This document shows, one piece after another, positions 43,687 to 52,875 of a stretch of 64,000 nt of DNA. The stretch is taken from NCBI RefSeq assembly GCF_019880635.1, contig NZ_JAINVX010000001.1:310001-374000 (forward strand), in the 5' to 3' direction. Made by a program: the position numbers and the translations under genes. A model generated the notes under the pieces. It had not been told where the DNA came from, did no database searches, and saw only the letters and a list, made by a program, of their open reading frames with translations. How positions within the stretch are numbered: position 1 is the first letter of the stretch; each line of letters starts with the position of its first letter. The stretch is from Hanstruepera marina. Lineage in GTDB: Bacteria; Bacteroidota; Bacteroidia; Flavobacteriales; Flavobacteriaceae.

Positions 43687-45319
43687 GAACATAAAAAAGA
43701 AGGAATCAAGACGTCTTGTATTGTCTCTTTTCTGTGTTCTCTTTTCTGTGCTCTCTCATGCTCAAGTCAAATCGTCAATCGATACCACAAACATTAAAAT
43801 AGGCGAACAAATAACCTATAAAATTGAAGTGGATACTGATTCCACAAACTTGGTGGTTTTTCCAGAAGGACAAACGTTTATGCCTTTGGAAGTTATTGAT
43901 TCTTATGATGTTGATACCACAAAGCAGGATGCTAAATTTAATCTGATAAAAAAATATGGTCTTACACAGTTTGACTCTGGAGCCTTTACCATTCCTAGAC
44001 AGAAAATAGTCATTGGCGACAAGACCTTTTTTACAGATTCTTTAAAAGTTATAGTAAACCCTGTAGTCGTTGACACTACCAAACAAGGGCTTTACGATAT
44101 AAAACCAATTATTGAAGTTGAAAAAGGTAAAAGCAATTGGCTTCGTAATGTATTAATTGCTTTATTGACCATTGGTTTAATAGCCTCATTAATATATTGG
44201 TTTGTTTGGCGTAAAAAACCATTGACTGAAGAAGAAAAAATAGCCTTGTTGCCACCTTATGATAGAGCTAAACTGGCACTTGAAAAACTGGACGAAAGCA
44301 ATTATCTGGAATATGACGAATTTAAAGCCTACTATTCTGAATTGACCTTAGCAATCCGGAAATATCTAGATGAAAAGGTTTATGACCATGCTTTGGAAAG
44401 CACAACAGACGAACTGATATCTAGATTACGGTTGTTGAAAGATGGTAACCAAATAGATTTAAGTCAGGAAACCATAAAAAATTTAGAAAGTATCTTCAAA
44501 CGTGCCGATTTGGTAAAGTTTGCAAAATCGGCCCCAGATAAAGAGTTGGCAAAACTCGACAGACAAACAGTTGCTGTTGAAATAGATCATGTTAAAGAGG
44601 TATTACCAGAGCCAACTGAAGAAGAAAAACTTTTAGACCAACAGTATAAAGAAGCACAAGAACGTAGAAAGAAACGCAAAAAAATGATGATTACAACTGT
44701 TCTTGTAATTGGAATTATTGCAGCTACATTTGTTGGTTTTGGAATAAAATACGGGTTCAAATATGTTACTGATACATTACTAGGAAATGATAATTTGGAA
44801 CTATTGGAAGGCGAATGGGTACAAAGTGCCTATGGTTACCCACCAATTACCGTTTCAACACCTAAAGTTTTAAAGCGTATAGAAACTGACAGTCTTAATA
44901 TTGTTGATGCACCAGTTAGTTTTACAGAATTTAGATATGGCAATGTGTTGGATGATTTGAGTGTTAGCTTAACAACAGCTAGTTTAAAGAACCATGAAGC
45001 AAACGAAACTATTGATTTAGGAGAAGTTTCAGAGAAAGCCATTACACAGCTAGAGGATAAGGGTGTTGAAAACATTTTTGTGAAGACAGATAAATTTGTC
45101 ACACCCAATGGCGCTGAAGGTCTCAAAACACATGGATCAGCGAGTTTTCCTTATCCAAATTCTGATAAGTTTGTTGATGGTGAATATATTATGCTGCATT
45201 TCACTTCTCAAAATATCATACAGCAGATTATGATTACGTATCACAAGGAAGATGAATATGCTCAGGAAATTGTAAATAGAATTTTGAATTCAGTCGAACT
45301 TAAACCAGCTGCCGAATGA
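43685..45319 (+). CDS. Two-TM bat-operon protein with BatD-like exported domain
   Basis: This 544-residue protein has a signal peptide (VLSLFCVLFSVLSHAQ), an exported beta domain (about residues 25-145) with IKIGEQITYKIEV like BatD, TM1 near residues 153-174, a cytoplasmic helical domain with KLALEKLDESNYLEYDEFK, TM2 near residues 334-354 and an exported C-terminal domain of about 185 residues. It is conserved in position in bat operons of Flavobacteria but lacks a settled name. I chose the ATG at 43685, because the one at 43664 lies within a tandem repeat and would add a polar tail ahead of the signal peptide. Its stop overlaps the start of batA (ATGA). Confidence 0.75.
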   Translation: MNIKKKESRRLVLSLFCVLFSVLSHAQVKSSIDTTNIKIGEQITYKIEVDTDSTNLVVFPEGQTFMPLEVIDSYDVDTTKQDAKFNLIKKYGLTQFDSGAFTIPRQKIVIGDKTFFTDSLKVIVNPVVVDTTKQGLYDIKPIIEVEKGKSNWLRNVLIALLTIGLIASLIYWFVWRKKPLTEEEKIALLPPYDRAKLALEKLDESNYLEYDEFKAYYSELTLAIRKYLDEKVYDHALESTTDELISRLRLLKDGNQIDLSQETIKNLESIFKRADLVKFAKSAPDKELAKLDRQTVAVEIDHVKEVLPEPTEEEKLLDQQYKEAQERRKKRKKMMITTVLVIGIIAATFVGFGIKYGFKYVTDTLLGNDNLELLEGEWVQSAYGYPPITVSTPKVLKRIETDSLNIVDAPVSFTEFRYGNVLDDLSVSLTTASLKNHEANETIDLGEVSEKAITQLEDKGVENIFVKTDKFVTPNGAEGLKTHGSASFPYPNSDKFVDGEYIMLHFTSQNIIQQIMITYHKEDEYAQEIVNRILNSVELKPAAE

Positions 45320-46323
45320 TGTTTGAAGGAATTGAATTTTTAAATAAAGAGTTTTTCTGGCTGCTGTTATTATTACCATTGGCAATTCTTTGGTACGTTT
45401 TCAAGTTTCAAAAACAAACGGCAGAATTAAAAATATCCAGCTTAAAAGGGTTTAAAGTAACACCATCCATACTCCCTAAATTCAGACACTTTTTGTTTTT
45501 GTTGCGTCTATTGGTTTTGGCTGCTTTAATTACAGCTTTAGCTAGGCCAAGAACAGTTGATGTAAGTACCAAGACCAAAACAACACGAGGTATAGATATT
45601 GTCATGGCAATTGATGTGTCTGCCAGTATGTTGGCAAGAGATTTAAAACCAAATAGATTGGAGGCTCTTAAAGAGGTTGCTGCCGAATTTATAAAAGGCC
45701 GTCCAAACGATAGAATTGGCTTGGTTGAATACGCAGGTGAAAGTTACACAAAAACGCCTATTACAAGCGACAAAGCTATTGTATTACGGTCTTTAGATGA
45801 CATTCAATACAATACCATTATTGAAGGCGGTACAGCTATTGGTATGGGATTGGCTACTTCTGTTAACCGCTTAAAAGACAGTAAAGCCATAAGTAAGGTT
45901 ATCATTTTACTTACGGATGGTGTGAACAATACAGGGTTTATCGACCCTAAAATTGCTAGTGAATTAGCTGTAGAATATGGTATAAAAGTCTACACTATTG
46001 GTTTAGGAACCAATGGTATGGCATTATCTCCAATAGGAATAAAGAATAATAATCAGTTTCAATATGGTCGAGTTCAAGTTGAGATTGATGAAGAACTGCT
46101 CAAGGAAATTGCCGATGCAACAGGCGGAAAATATTTTAGGGCAACAAATAACCAAAAACTTGCTGAAATTTATGAGGAGATCAACAAGTTAGAGAAAACC
46201 GAAATTGAAGAATTTAAGTATTATAATTACGAAGAAAAATATAGGCCATTAGTCATTTTAGCTGGATTGTTATTATGTCTTGAATTGTTAATGCGTGTCA
46301 CAATTTTTAGAAGTTTTATTTAA
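45316..46323 (+). CDS. batA: BatA, membrane von Willebrand A protein
   Basis: This 335-residue protein has two N-terminal transmembrane helices (about residues 12-28 and 57-75), a von Willebrand A domain with an intact MIDAS (MAIDVSASM, Asp100) and a C-terminal transmembrane helix near residues 310-330. In Bacteroides fragilis the bat genes raise aerotolerance, but the molecular role is unclear. The start overlaps the preceding gene's stop; a second ATG follows immediately. It is adjacent to its paralogue batB with two bases between. Confidence 0.92.
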   Translation: MMFEGIEFLNKEFFWLLLLLPLAILWYVFKFQKQTAELKISSLKGFKVTPSILPKFRHFLFLLRLLVLAALITALARPRTVDVSTKTKTTRGIDIVMAIDVSASMLARDLKPNRLEALKEVAAEFIKGRPNDRIGLVEYAGESYTKTPITSDKAIVLRSLDDIQYNTIIEGGTAIGMGLATSVNRLKDSKAISKVIILLTDGVNNTGFIDPKIASELAVEYGIKVYTIGLGTNGMALSPIGIKNNNQFQYGRVQVEIDEELLKEIADATGGKYFRATNNQKLAEIYEEINKLEKTEIEEFKYYNYEEKYRPLVILAGLLLCLELLMRVTIFRSFI

Positions 46324-46325
46324 GC

Positions 46326-47363
46326 ATGTATCAATTAGAAGAAAAAATATGGTTTTGGATTTTAGCAGCGATACCTGTAATATGGCTGATATACATCGTT
46401 TTGCACATTTGGAAAAAAAGTGCCCAACGAAAGTTTGCCGATAAAGACCTATTAAAGCGGCTAAGTCCAAATCAATCGGTATTTAAAACAGTACTAAAAT
46501 TGGCAGTTGTAAGTTTAGCAATAGCGGCTTTGGCAATTGCACTGGTAAATCCCAAAATAGGCACGAAATTGGAAACTGTAAAACGCGAAGGTGTTGATAT
46601 TGTTTTTGCAGTTGATGTTTCTAAAAGTATGTTGGCAGAAGATATTGCACCAAACCGGTTGGAAAAATCAAAACAATTGGTTACCCAAATCATTAATAAT
46701 TTAGCAAGTGATAGAATTGGCATAATAGCTTATGCTGGAAAAGCCTTTCCGCAATTACCAATTACAACGGATTACGCCTCTGCTAAAATGTTCTTACAGA
46801 GTATGAATACCGATATGTTATCGTCTCAAGGAACAGCCATTAACGAAGCTATAGAATTGGCAAAAACCTATTATGATGATGAAGAGCAAACCAATAGGGT
46901 GTTGATAATCATTTCTGATGGTGAAGATCATAGCGAAGTGTCGGCGAGTATTGCTGAAGAAGCCAGTGAAGAAGGTATTCGCATATTTACCATAGGTGTA
47001 GGTGATACAAAAGGAGGCCCTATTCCAATAAAGCGCAATGGTATAGTTCTAAATTACAAGAAAGATCAAAATGGCGAAACGGTTATTACCAAGCTTAATG
47101 AAAAAACACTTATGGACATTGCTGAGGAAGCCAATGGTGTTTATATCAACGGACAGAATACTAATGAAGTGGTAGAATCTATAAGAGACATTTTAAACAA
47201 TATGGATAAAAAGGAATTTGAAGCCAAACAATTTGCTGATTTTAAAGATCAATTTCAGTGGTTCGTTGGCTTGGCAATTTTTTTGCTATTCATAGATGTT
47301 TTCCTTTTAGAACGAAAAACAGCATGGTTAAAGAAGCTTAACCTGTTTAACGAGAATCTTTAA
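46326..47363 (+). CDS. batB: BatB, membrane von Willebrand A protein
   Basis: This 345-residue paralogue of BatA has the same layout: two N-terminal transmembrane helices, a von Willebrand A domain with MIDAS DVSKS (Asp97) in VFAVDVSKSM, the conserved ISDGEDHSEV strand, and a C-terminal transmembrane helix with FVGLAIFLLFIDVFLL. It likely pairs with BatA in a membrane complex energised by MoxR. A 65-base gap with a perfect 22-base palindrome follows before batC. Confidence 0.92.
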   Translation: MYQLEEKIWFWILAAIPVIWLIYIVLHIWKKSAQRKFADKDLLKRLSPNQSVFKTVLKLAVVSLAIAALAIALVNPKIGTKLETVKREGVDIVFAVDVSKSMLAEDIAPNRLEKSKQLVTQIINNLASDRIGIIAYAGKAFPQLPITTDYASAKMFLQSMNTDMLSSQGTAINEAIELAKTYYDDEEQTNRVLIIISDGEDHSEVSASIAEEASEEGIRIFTIGVGDTKGGPIPIKRNGIVLNYKKDQNGETVITKLNEKTLMDIAEEANGVYINGQNTNEVVESIRDILNNMDKKEFEAKQFADFKDQFQWFVGLAIFLLFIDVFLLERKTAWLKKLNLFNENL

Positions 47364-47366
47364 GAA

Positions 47367-47388
47367 TAATAATTTTATAAAATTATTA
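47367..47388. repeat. Perfect 22-base AT palindrome between batB and batC
   Basis: TAATAATTTTA is followed directly by its exact reverse complement TAAAATTATTA. There is no T-tail, so this is not a standard terminator; it may be a protein-binding site or a chance feature of AT-rich DNA. Confidence 0.4.
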
Positions 47389-47428
47389 ACGCATTCAAAA
47401 CCAGTAGTTTTATAATTTAGTTGTTTGT

Positions 47429-48274
47429 ATGAAACACATATTATTATACATAGTAACTTTTTGCACATTTAATGCCTTTTCTCAAGACCATGAAAAAGAG
47501 CAGTTTAAGGCTGTTGAGCAAGCTAAAGAATTGGTTTACGAAGCCAATCAATTAGCTTCAAGCGATGATTATGTTAGTGCTGAGATGGAATACCGTAAGG
47601 CTATTTCGAAAGAGCCCAATATGGCTGTTGGAAATTATAACCTTGCCAATTCCTATTACGAAAAAGGCAATTTTGATGAAGCCTTTTACAGATTACAGCA
47701 AGCTGCTAAAGTTGCCAAAACCAAAGAGGAAAAACATAAAGCCTATCATAACATAGGTAATGTGTTAATGCAGAATAAAAAGTGTAAAGAAGCCGTTGAG
47801 GCATTTAAAAATGCGTTGAGAAACAATCCTTCAGATGAAGAAACCCGTTATAATTTTGCTTTAGCAAAGCAATGTGCTGAAGAACAGCAGGATCAACAAG
47901 ATCAAGAAGACGAAAATAAAGATCAGAACGATAAGAACAACGAGAACAAGGATCAAGACGAGAATAAAGAAGATCAAAAGGAAAACGAAGACGAAAATAA
48001 GGAAGACCAAAAAGATAAGGGAGATCAAGATAAGAAAGAAGGCGAAGACGAAAAAGATGATAAAGGCGACCCAAAAGACGAGAAAGATAAAGACGGAAAC
48101 CAGGAAAATAAAGAGCAAGACCAAAAAAAGCCTCAACCTAAACCAGGGCAATTGTCGCCTCAACAAATAAAGAACTTATTGGAGGCCATGAATAACCAAG
48201 AAGAAAAAGTTCAAGAAAAGATAAATGCAGAAAAAACAAAAGGAGCTAAAGTAAGATCTGAAAAAGATTGGTAA
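47429..48274 (+). CDS. batC: BatC, TPR protein with long charged low-complexity region
   Basis: This 281-residue protein has a signal peptide (LLYIVTFCTFNAFSQ) and tetratricopeptide repeats over about residues 35-148. Residues 150-234 are almost purely Asp, Glu, Lys, Gln and Asn, followed by a short conserved tail QLSPQQIKNLLEAMNNQE. The TPR part places it as BatC of the aerotolerance operon. The charged tract is low complexity and its length is probably variable between strains. The repeated codon pattern opens long frames in two other reading directions, which are artefacts. Confidence 0.88.
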   Translation: MKHILLYIVTFCTFNAFSQDHEKEQFKAVEQAKELVYEANQLASSDDYVSAEMEYRKAISKEPNMAVGNYNLANSYYEKGNFDEAFYRLQQAAKVAKTKEEKHKAYHNIGNVLMQNKKCKEAVEAFKNALRNNPSDEETRYNFALAKQCAEEQQDQQDQEDENKDQNDKNNENKDQDENKEDQKENEDENKEDQKDKGDQDKKEGEDEKDDKGDPKDEKDKDGNQENKEQDQKKPQPKPGQLSPQQIKNLLEAMNNQEEKVQEKINAEKTKGAKVRSEKDW

Positions 48275-48320
48275 AACACCATTTTAGATTGTATTGAAGT
48301 TTATTTTGATTTAGAGAATT

Positions 48321-50090
48321 ATGAAACCATTAAAACACTTCCAAATACTTATATTTATGCTTGCCACAACCTTGGTAAGTGCACAAGTAACATTTGAAGC
48401 TAAGGTTAGCAAAAAGAAATTGGGTATAAACGAACGTCTTCGTGTTGATTTTGAAATGAACAAGGATGGCGATAATTTTAATCCACCAGATTTTGCAAAT
48501 TTTATGGTGGTTGGCGGACCTAACCAAGCGGTCAGTAATTCATGGATAAATGGAAAACGTTCGTATTCTAAAACCTATAGTTATTTTTTGGCGCCAAAGC
48601 GCCAAGGTACGTTTACCATTAAACAAGCTACAATAGAAATTGATGGTGAAATTTATAAAACAACACCAGTTCAAATTACGGTAACATCGGCTGTAGAAAA
48701 ACCCAAAGATGGTAACAATGCAGAATATATTGCTTCTGAAAACATTCATTTAGTAGCTGAAGTATCGAAATCCAATCCGTATCTCAATGAAGCTATTACA
48801 GTAGTTTATAAACTATATGTGTCACCAAACACAGGTGTTAGTAATTGGCGTGAGATAGATAATCCAAAATACAGTGATTTTTGGAGCCAAAATATAGATA
48901 TTAAAGGTCTTAAAGTTCTTAATGGAACTTATAAAGGAGAAGACTACCGCTATGTAGTCTTAAGAAAAACGGTACTATATCCACAAAAAACAGGAAAATT
49001 GGAGATAGAACCTTTAAGTCTTGATATAACAGTTGATGTGCCTACCAATAGGCGTGATATTTTTGGAGCACGATTATTGAATCAGGTTCATAAAACGGTA
49101 TCAGCCGGTAAAAGGACAATTAATGTAAAGCCACTGCCTGAACATGGCAAGCCAATGGATTTCACAGGGGCAGTTGGCGATTTTAATTTTAGGGTTACAA
49201 CTTCAAAATATGAACTTAAGGCTTCAGAATCGCTACAAGCAAAAGTTGAGGTCTCTGGAACTGGAAACTTAAAACTCTTTGAGCTCCCTAAATTGAATTT
49301 ACCAAGTTCATTAGAGGTTTATGAACCCGAACATTCCGAAAATGTCCATACAAATTTAGACGGCATGAAGGGCTCAATTTTAGACAGTTATACGATTGTG
49401 CCTCAATATAAAGGAAAGTACCCAATACCTAGTATTTCTTTTTCGTATTTCGATTTAAAAACAGAATCATACAAAACCATTAATTCCAACGAAATTGTAA
49501 TAGATGTTCTAGAAGGTCCAACTAGCAATAGCGCTCAAGATATTACATCAGTTAACGGGAATAAACAACGTGTTGTACTAAATGACAATCAATTTGCCTT
49601 TGTTAAAACAAATACAGCTTTTACGTCTATAAAACCAAAGCACTTTTTTAAATCAACCGCTTTTTGGTCGGCTATGATATTACCATTTTTGGCCATTCCA
49701 TTAGTAATAGTCTTTAAAAAGGAAAAAGAAAAGAGGCAAGCCGATGTCTTTGGGAATAAAATTAGAAAAGCTGATAAGTTGGCCAAGAAATATTTGAGCG
49801 AGGCGAAAAAAGAACTAGGAAATAAAGAAGCCTTTTACATTGCTTTAGAGAGAGCACTACATAACTATTTAAAGGCTAAACTTCATATTGAAACAAGTGA
49901 GTTTGCAAAAGACAAGATTACCAATTTACTGAACGAAAAAGGTGTTGACCATAATGCAATAAGGGACTTCATAGGTATTCTAGAAAGTTGTGAGTTGGCA
50001 AGATACACGCCAATTAATCAGGTAGAAATGCAGAAAGATTACGATTTAGCTGCTAAAACTATTACAGTTATTGATAAAGAGGTTAAGTAG
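48321..50090 (+). CDS. batD: BatD protein
   Basis: This 589-residue protein starts with a signal peptide (ILIFMLATTLVSAQ) and has an exported region of beta domains (about residues 20-440) with VTFEAKVSKKKLGINERLRVDFEMN and FKKTV-like repeats of the BatD family. A transmembrane helix lies near residues 447-463 (AMILPFLAIPLVIVF). A cytoplasmic helical tail follows, with YLSEAKKELGNKEAFYIALERALHNYL. It faces BatC and BatE, the probable partners. The next gene starts two bases after its stop. Confidence 0.9.
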   Translation: MKPLKHFQILIFMLATTLVSAQVTFEAKVSKKKLGINERLRVDFEMNKDGDNFNPPDFANFMVVGGPNQAVSNSWINGKRSYSKTYSYFLAPKRQGTFTIKQATIEIDGEIYKTTPVQITVTSAVEKPKDGNNAEYIASENIHLVAEVSKSNPYLNEAITVVYKLYVSPNTGVSNWREIDNPKYSDFWSQNIDIKGLKVLNGTYKGEDYRYVVLRKTVLYPQKTGKLEIEPLSLDITVDVPTNRRDIFGARLLNQVHKTVSAGKRTINVKPLPEHGKPMDFTGAVGDFNFRVTTSKYELKASESLQAKVEVSGTGNLKLFELPKLNLPSSLEVYEPEHSENVHTNLDGMKGSILDSYTIVPQYKGKYPIPSISFSYFDLKTESYKTINSNEIVIDVLEGPTSNSAQDITSVNGNKQRVVLNDNQFAFVKTNTAFTSIKPKHFFKSTAFWSAMILPFLAIPLVIVFKKEKEKRQADVFGNKIRKADKLAKKYLSEAKKELGNKEAFYIALERALHNYLKAKLHIETSEFAKDKITNLLNEKGVDHNAIRDFIGILESCELARYTPINQVEMQKDYDLAAKTITVIDKEVK

Positions 50091-50092
50091 GT

Positions 50093-50854
50093 ATGATGAA
50101 ACAGTATTTTTACATAACAGTATTTTTATTCAGTGTTTTAGGCTTTTCTCAAAACAAAACCTTGTTTGAACAGGGAAATGCTTTTTATAATGATGGAAAA
50201 TATCAAGAGGCCATTAAAAAGTATGAGGCTATTTTAGAGACTGATATGCACTCGGCAGAATTATATTTCAATTTAGGTAATGCCCATTATAAGCTTAACA
50301 ATATTGCGCCTAGCGTTTATTATTATGAAAAGGCGTTACAATTAAAACCAAATGATTCGGAAATAAAAAACAACTTAAATTTTGCCCAAAATATGACTTT
50401 AGACGCGATTGACGTTATTCCAGAAGTAGGCATGTCTAAAGTTTTAAACAACGTGTCAAGTATTTTAAGTTTTGATGTTTGGGCAATTTTAGCCATTTGC
50501 TTTGTGGTGTTAAGCGTTATGTTGTTTATTAATTATATTATGTCAGAAGGAACTAAAACCAAACGATTTTCGTTCACTTTTGGTTTTGCCTGTTTGTTTT
50601 TAATGCTAGGTTCATTAGTGTCGGCTTTTCATAAATATAATTTAGATCAATCTAATAATCCTGCCATAGTTTTTACACAAGAATCAAAAGTAAAAAGTGA
50701 ACCTAACTTACGAAGTGAAGAAGCTTTTAGACTTCACGAAGGGACTAAAGTACAAGTATTGGATACTGTTGAAAATTGGAAGAAAATTAAACTCACTGAC
50801 GGTAAAATGGGATGGATTCCTTCAAGCGATATTAAATTGTTGAATAGATTTTAA
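50093..50854 (+). CDS. batE: BatE, TPR and SH3-like protein
   Basis: This 253-residue protein has a signal peptide (ITVFLFSVLGFSQ) and a TPR segment (about residues 20-105) with LFEQGNAFYNDGKYQEAIKKYE. Two transmembrane helices follow (about residues 130-150 and 160-180), then a bacterial SH3-like domain at about residues 195-253 with VKSEPNLRSEEAFRLHEGTKV. It is the last gene of the bat run. No terminator was identified in the 58-base gap after the stop. Confidence 0.88.
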   Translation: MMKQYFYITVFLFSVLGFSQNKTLFEQGNAFYNDGKYQEAIKKYEAILETDMHSAELYFNLGNAHYKLNNIAPSVYYYEKALQLKPNDSEIKNNLNFAQNMTLDAIDVIPEVGMSKVLNNVSSILSFDVWAILAICFVVLSVMLFINYIMSEGTKTKRFSFTFGFACLFLMLGSLVSAFHKYNLDQSNNPAIVFTQESKVKSEPNLRSEEAFRLHEGTKVQVLDTVENWKKIKLTDGKMGWIPSSDIKLLNRF

Positions 50855-50887
50855 AGGATATTTAACAGAATTACCATGCTGAAATAG

Positions 50888-50895
50888 TATATTTG
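50888..50895 (+). promoter_or_regulatory. Candidate -7 box upstream of a small exported ORF
   Basis: TATATTTG matches TAnnTTTG and is followed by CA, 17 bases before the start of the small ORF at 50913. No TTTG at the 19-base spacing is present. If active it would separate this ORF from the bat operon. Confidence 0.4.
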
Positions 50896-50912
50896 CATTT
50901 CAAGTTTACTGT

Positions 50913-51197
50913 ATGAGTAAGAAAACTATTGCAATTTTATTTTCTATTTTGTTTTTGGCATTTATAACAGCGCCTACAATAATTATTGCAGTAGATGATT
51001 CAGTAGATGTATCCATTTTCTATAGCGTTACTGAAGAAGAAAACGAAAATTTAAAATTGGCATTTACCGATAATAATTTTGAATCAGAGAACATATCAAT
51101 TGAAGTTGTTCAAGAAAATTCAAGGTATTTTTTTAAAAAATACCAGAAACCTCATCTTAATTTAGTTTCTCCACCTCCCGAATTAAGCATTTTATAA
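50913..51197 (+). CDS. Small membrane or exported protein, unknown
   Basis: This 94-residue protein begins with a basic N-terminus and a hydrophobic segment (residues 6-27, IAILFSILFLAFITAPTIII), then an acidic middle (VTEEENENLKLAFTDNN) and a Pro-rich end. I do not recognise a family. It sits between batE and the first SulP gene. A candidate -7 box lies 17 bases upstream. It is probably a real gene, judged from its coherent topology and promoter box, but the evidence is modest. Confidence 0.55.
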   Translation: MSKKTIAILFSILFLAFITAPTIIIAVDDSVDVSIFYSVTEEENENLKLAFTDNNFESENISIEVVQENSRYFFKKYQKPHLNLVSPPPELSIL

Positions 51198-51283
51198 TTT
51201 CGTTTTTAAGAAAGGTTTAATCCCTTTCTATTTTTTAATTATGTCAGTCTAAATAATAGGTTGACTCAAATCTTTGTTATAAA

Positions 51284-52864
51284 ATGTTTAAATATATTAA
51301 AAGTGACTTGCCAGCGAGTATAGTCGTATTTTTTGTTGCCTTGCCGTTGTGTTTAGGTATTGCTCTTGCCAGTGGAGCACCATTGTTTTCAGGTTTAATT
51401 GCCGGTATTATTGGAGGAATTGTAGTTGGAGGATTAAGTGGGTCTAACATTGGAGTAAGTGGCCCAGCAGCTGGTTTAGCAGCTATTGTACTAACTGCAA
51501 TAGGTACATTAGGAGGTTATCAAAACTTTTTGGTTGCCGTTGTTTTAGGTGGTGCAATACAGTTGTTATTAGGGGTGCTTAAAGCAGGAGTTATAGGGTA
51601 TTACTTTCCATCATCTGTAATTAAAGGCATGCTTACAGGAATTGGAATCATTATTATTTTAAAGCAAATACCGCACTTTTTTGGGTATGATGCAGAACCA
51701 GAAGGGGCAGATAGTTTCATTGAAATGTCAGGTGAAAACACGTTTTCAGCTCTTTTCAATATTTTTGATAATCTTATTATAGGCTCATTAATAGTTGGTG
51801 TAATTGGATTGGCAATTATTTTAATTTGGGATACTATTTTGGCTAAAAAGTCAAAGTTTTTTAAAGTAATACAAGGGCCTTTGGTGGCTGTAGTTTTAGG
51901 TATAATTTTCTACATTCTAACAAAGTCCAATGAGTCGTTATCCATAGCACAATCACATTTGGTAAGTGTTCCAATACCGGACGATGCTGCTTCCTTTTTT
52001 GCACAGTTTAGCTTTCCTAATTTTAGCGCCATTACAAATCCAGAAGTATGGATTGTGGCCTTTACAATTGCACTGGTAGCTAGTTTAGAAACATTACTTT
52101 GTGTAGAAGCAACAGATAAGCTTGATCCTCATAAAAATGTAACACCAACCAACAGAGAGTTATTGGCTCAAGGCACTGGAAACATTATTTCTGGTTTAAT
52201 TGGAGGGCTGCCAATTACGCAGGTTATTGTTAGAAGTTCAGCTAATATTCAATCTGGTGGGCGCACAAAACTATCTGCAATTATTCACGGATTTTTGTTA
52301 TTGATATCAGTTATTTTAATACCAAGACTGTTAAATATGATTCCACTTTCAGTATTAGCGGCAATCCTATTGGTAGTAGGTTATAAACTAGCAAAACCGC
52401 AACTATTTAAACAAATGTATAAGCAAGGATGGAAACAGTTTGTGCCTTTTGTGGTAACTGTTGTTGGAATTGTTTTTACAGATCTATTGGTTGGTATAAG
52501 TTTAGGGCTTGCCGTTGGTATTGTTGTTATTCTTTTAAAAAGCTACCAAAATTCACATTTCTTGCATATTGAAGATAAGAGTAATGGTAAACATAAAATT
52601 AAAATGACTCTTGCCGAGGAAGTTACATTCTTTAACAAAGGAGCTATTTTGAAGGAGTTAAATAGTTTACCTATGGACACGTATCTGGAATTAGATGTAA
52701 GAAATACAAGATATTTAGACAATGATATTATTGAAATTTTAGATGATTTTGCTTACAAAGCAAAAGAAAGAAACATAGATATTCAATTGGTGTCTGAACG
52801 TGGTGTTGTTGAAAACCCTGAAAGCTTTATCGAATTTTTTAAGTTAAGGCCAAAAAGTGCATAA
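51284..52864 (+). CDS. SulP-family anion transporter (probable bicarbonate or sulfate) with STAS domain, module 1
   Basis: This 526-residue membrane protein has the SLC26/SulP core of about 12-14 helices, beginning FKYIKSDLPASIVVFFVALPLCLGIALASG split over helix 1, with the substrate region LSGSNIGVSGPAAGLAAIV and CVEATDKLDPHKNVTPTNRE. A short C-terminal STAS domain spans about residues 440-526. SulP proteins carry sulfate, bicarbonate, chloride or dicarboxylates; the adjacent carbonic anhydrase favours bicarbonate here. It is followed within 11 bases by a UspA-like gene, then the carbonic anhydrase, and the three likely form one operon ended by a terminator at 54383. Confidence 0.88.
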   Translation: MFKYIKSDLPASIVVFFVALPLCLGIALASGAPLFSGLIAGIIGGIVVGGLSGSNIGVSGPAAGLAAIVLTAIGTLGGYQNFLVAVVLGGAIQLLLGVLKAGVIGYYFPSSVIKGMLTGIGIIIILKQIPHFFGYDAEPEGADSFIEMSGENTFSALFNIFDNLIIGSLIVGVIGLAIILIWDTILAKKSKFFKVIQGPLVAVVLGIIFYILTKSNESLSIAQSHLVSVPIPDDAASFFAQFSFPNFSAITNPEVWIVAFTIALVASLETLLCVEATDKLDPHKNVTPTNRELLAQGTGNIISGLIGGLPITQVIVRSSANIQSGGRTKLSAIIHGFLLLISVILIPRLLNMIPLSVLAAILLVVGYKLAKPQLFKQMYKQGWKQFVPFVVTVVGIVFTDLLVGISLGLAVGIVVILLKSYQNSHFLHIEDKSNGKHKIKMTLAEEVTFFNKGAILKELNSLPMDTYLELDVRNTRYLDNDIIEILDDFAYKAKERNIDIQLVSERGVVENPESFIEFFKLRPKSA

Positions 52865-52875
52865 ATCTATTGACA

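Noticed and set aside
47861-48170. Long open frames on both strands across the BatC charged tract
   Set aside because: They arise from the biased GA-rich codon pattern; their products are almost only Ile, Leu, Phe and Val or Lys, Arg, Thr and Ile, with no domain.
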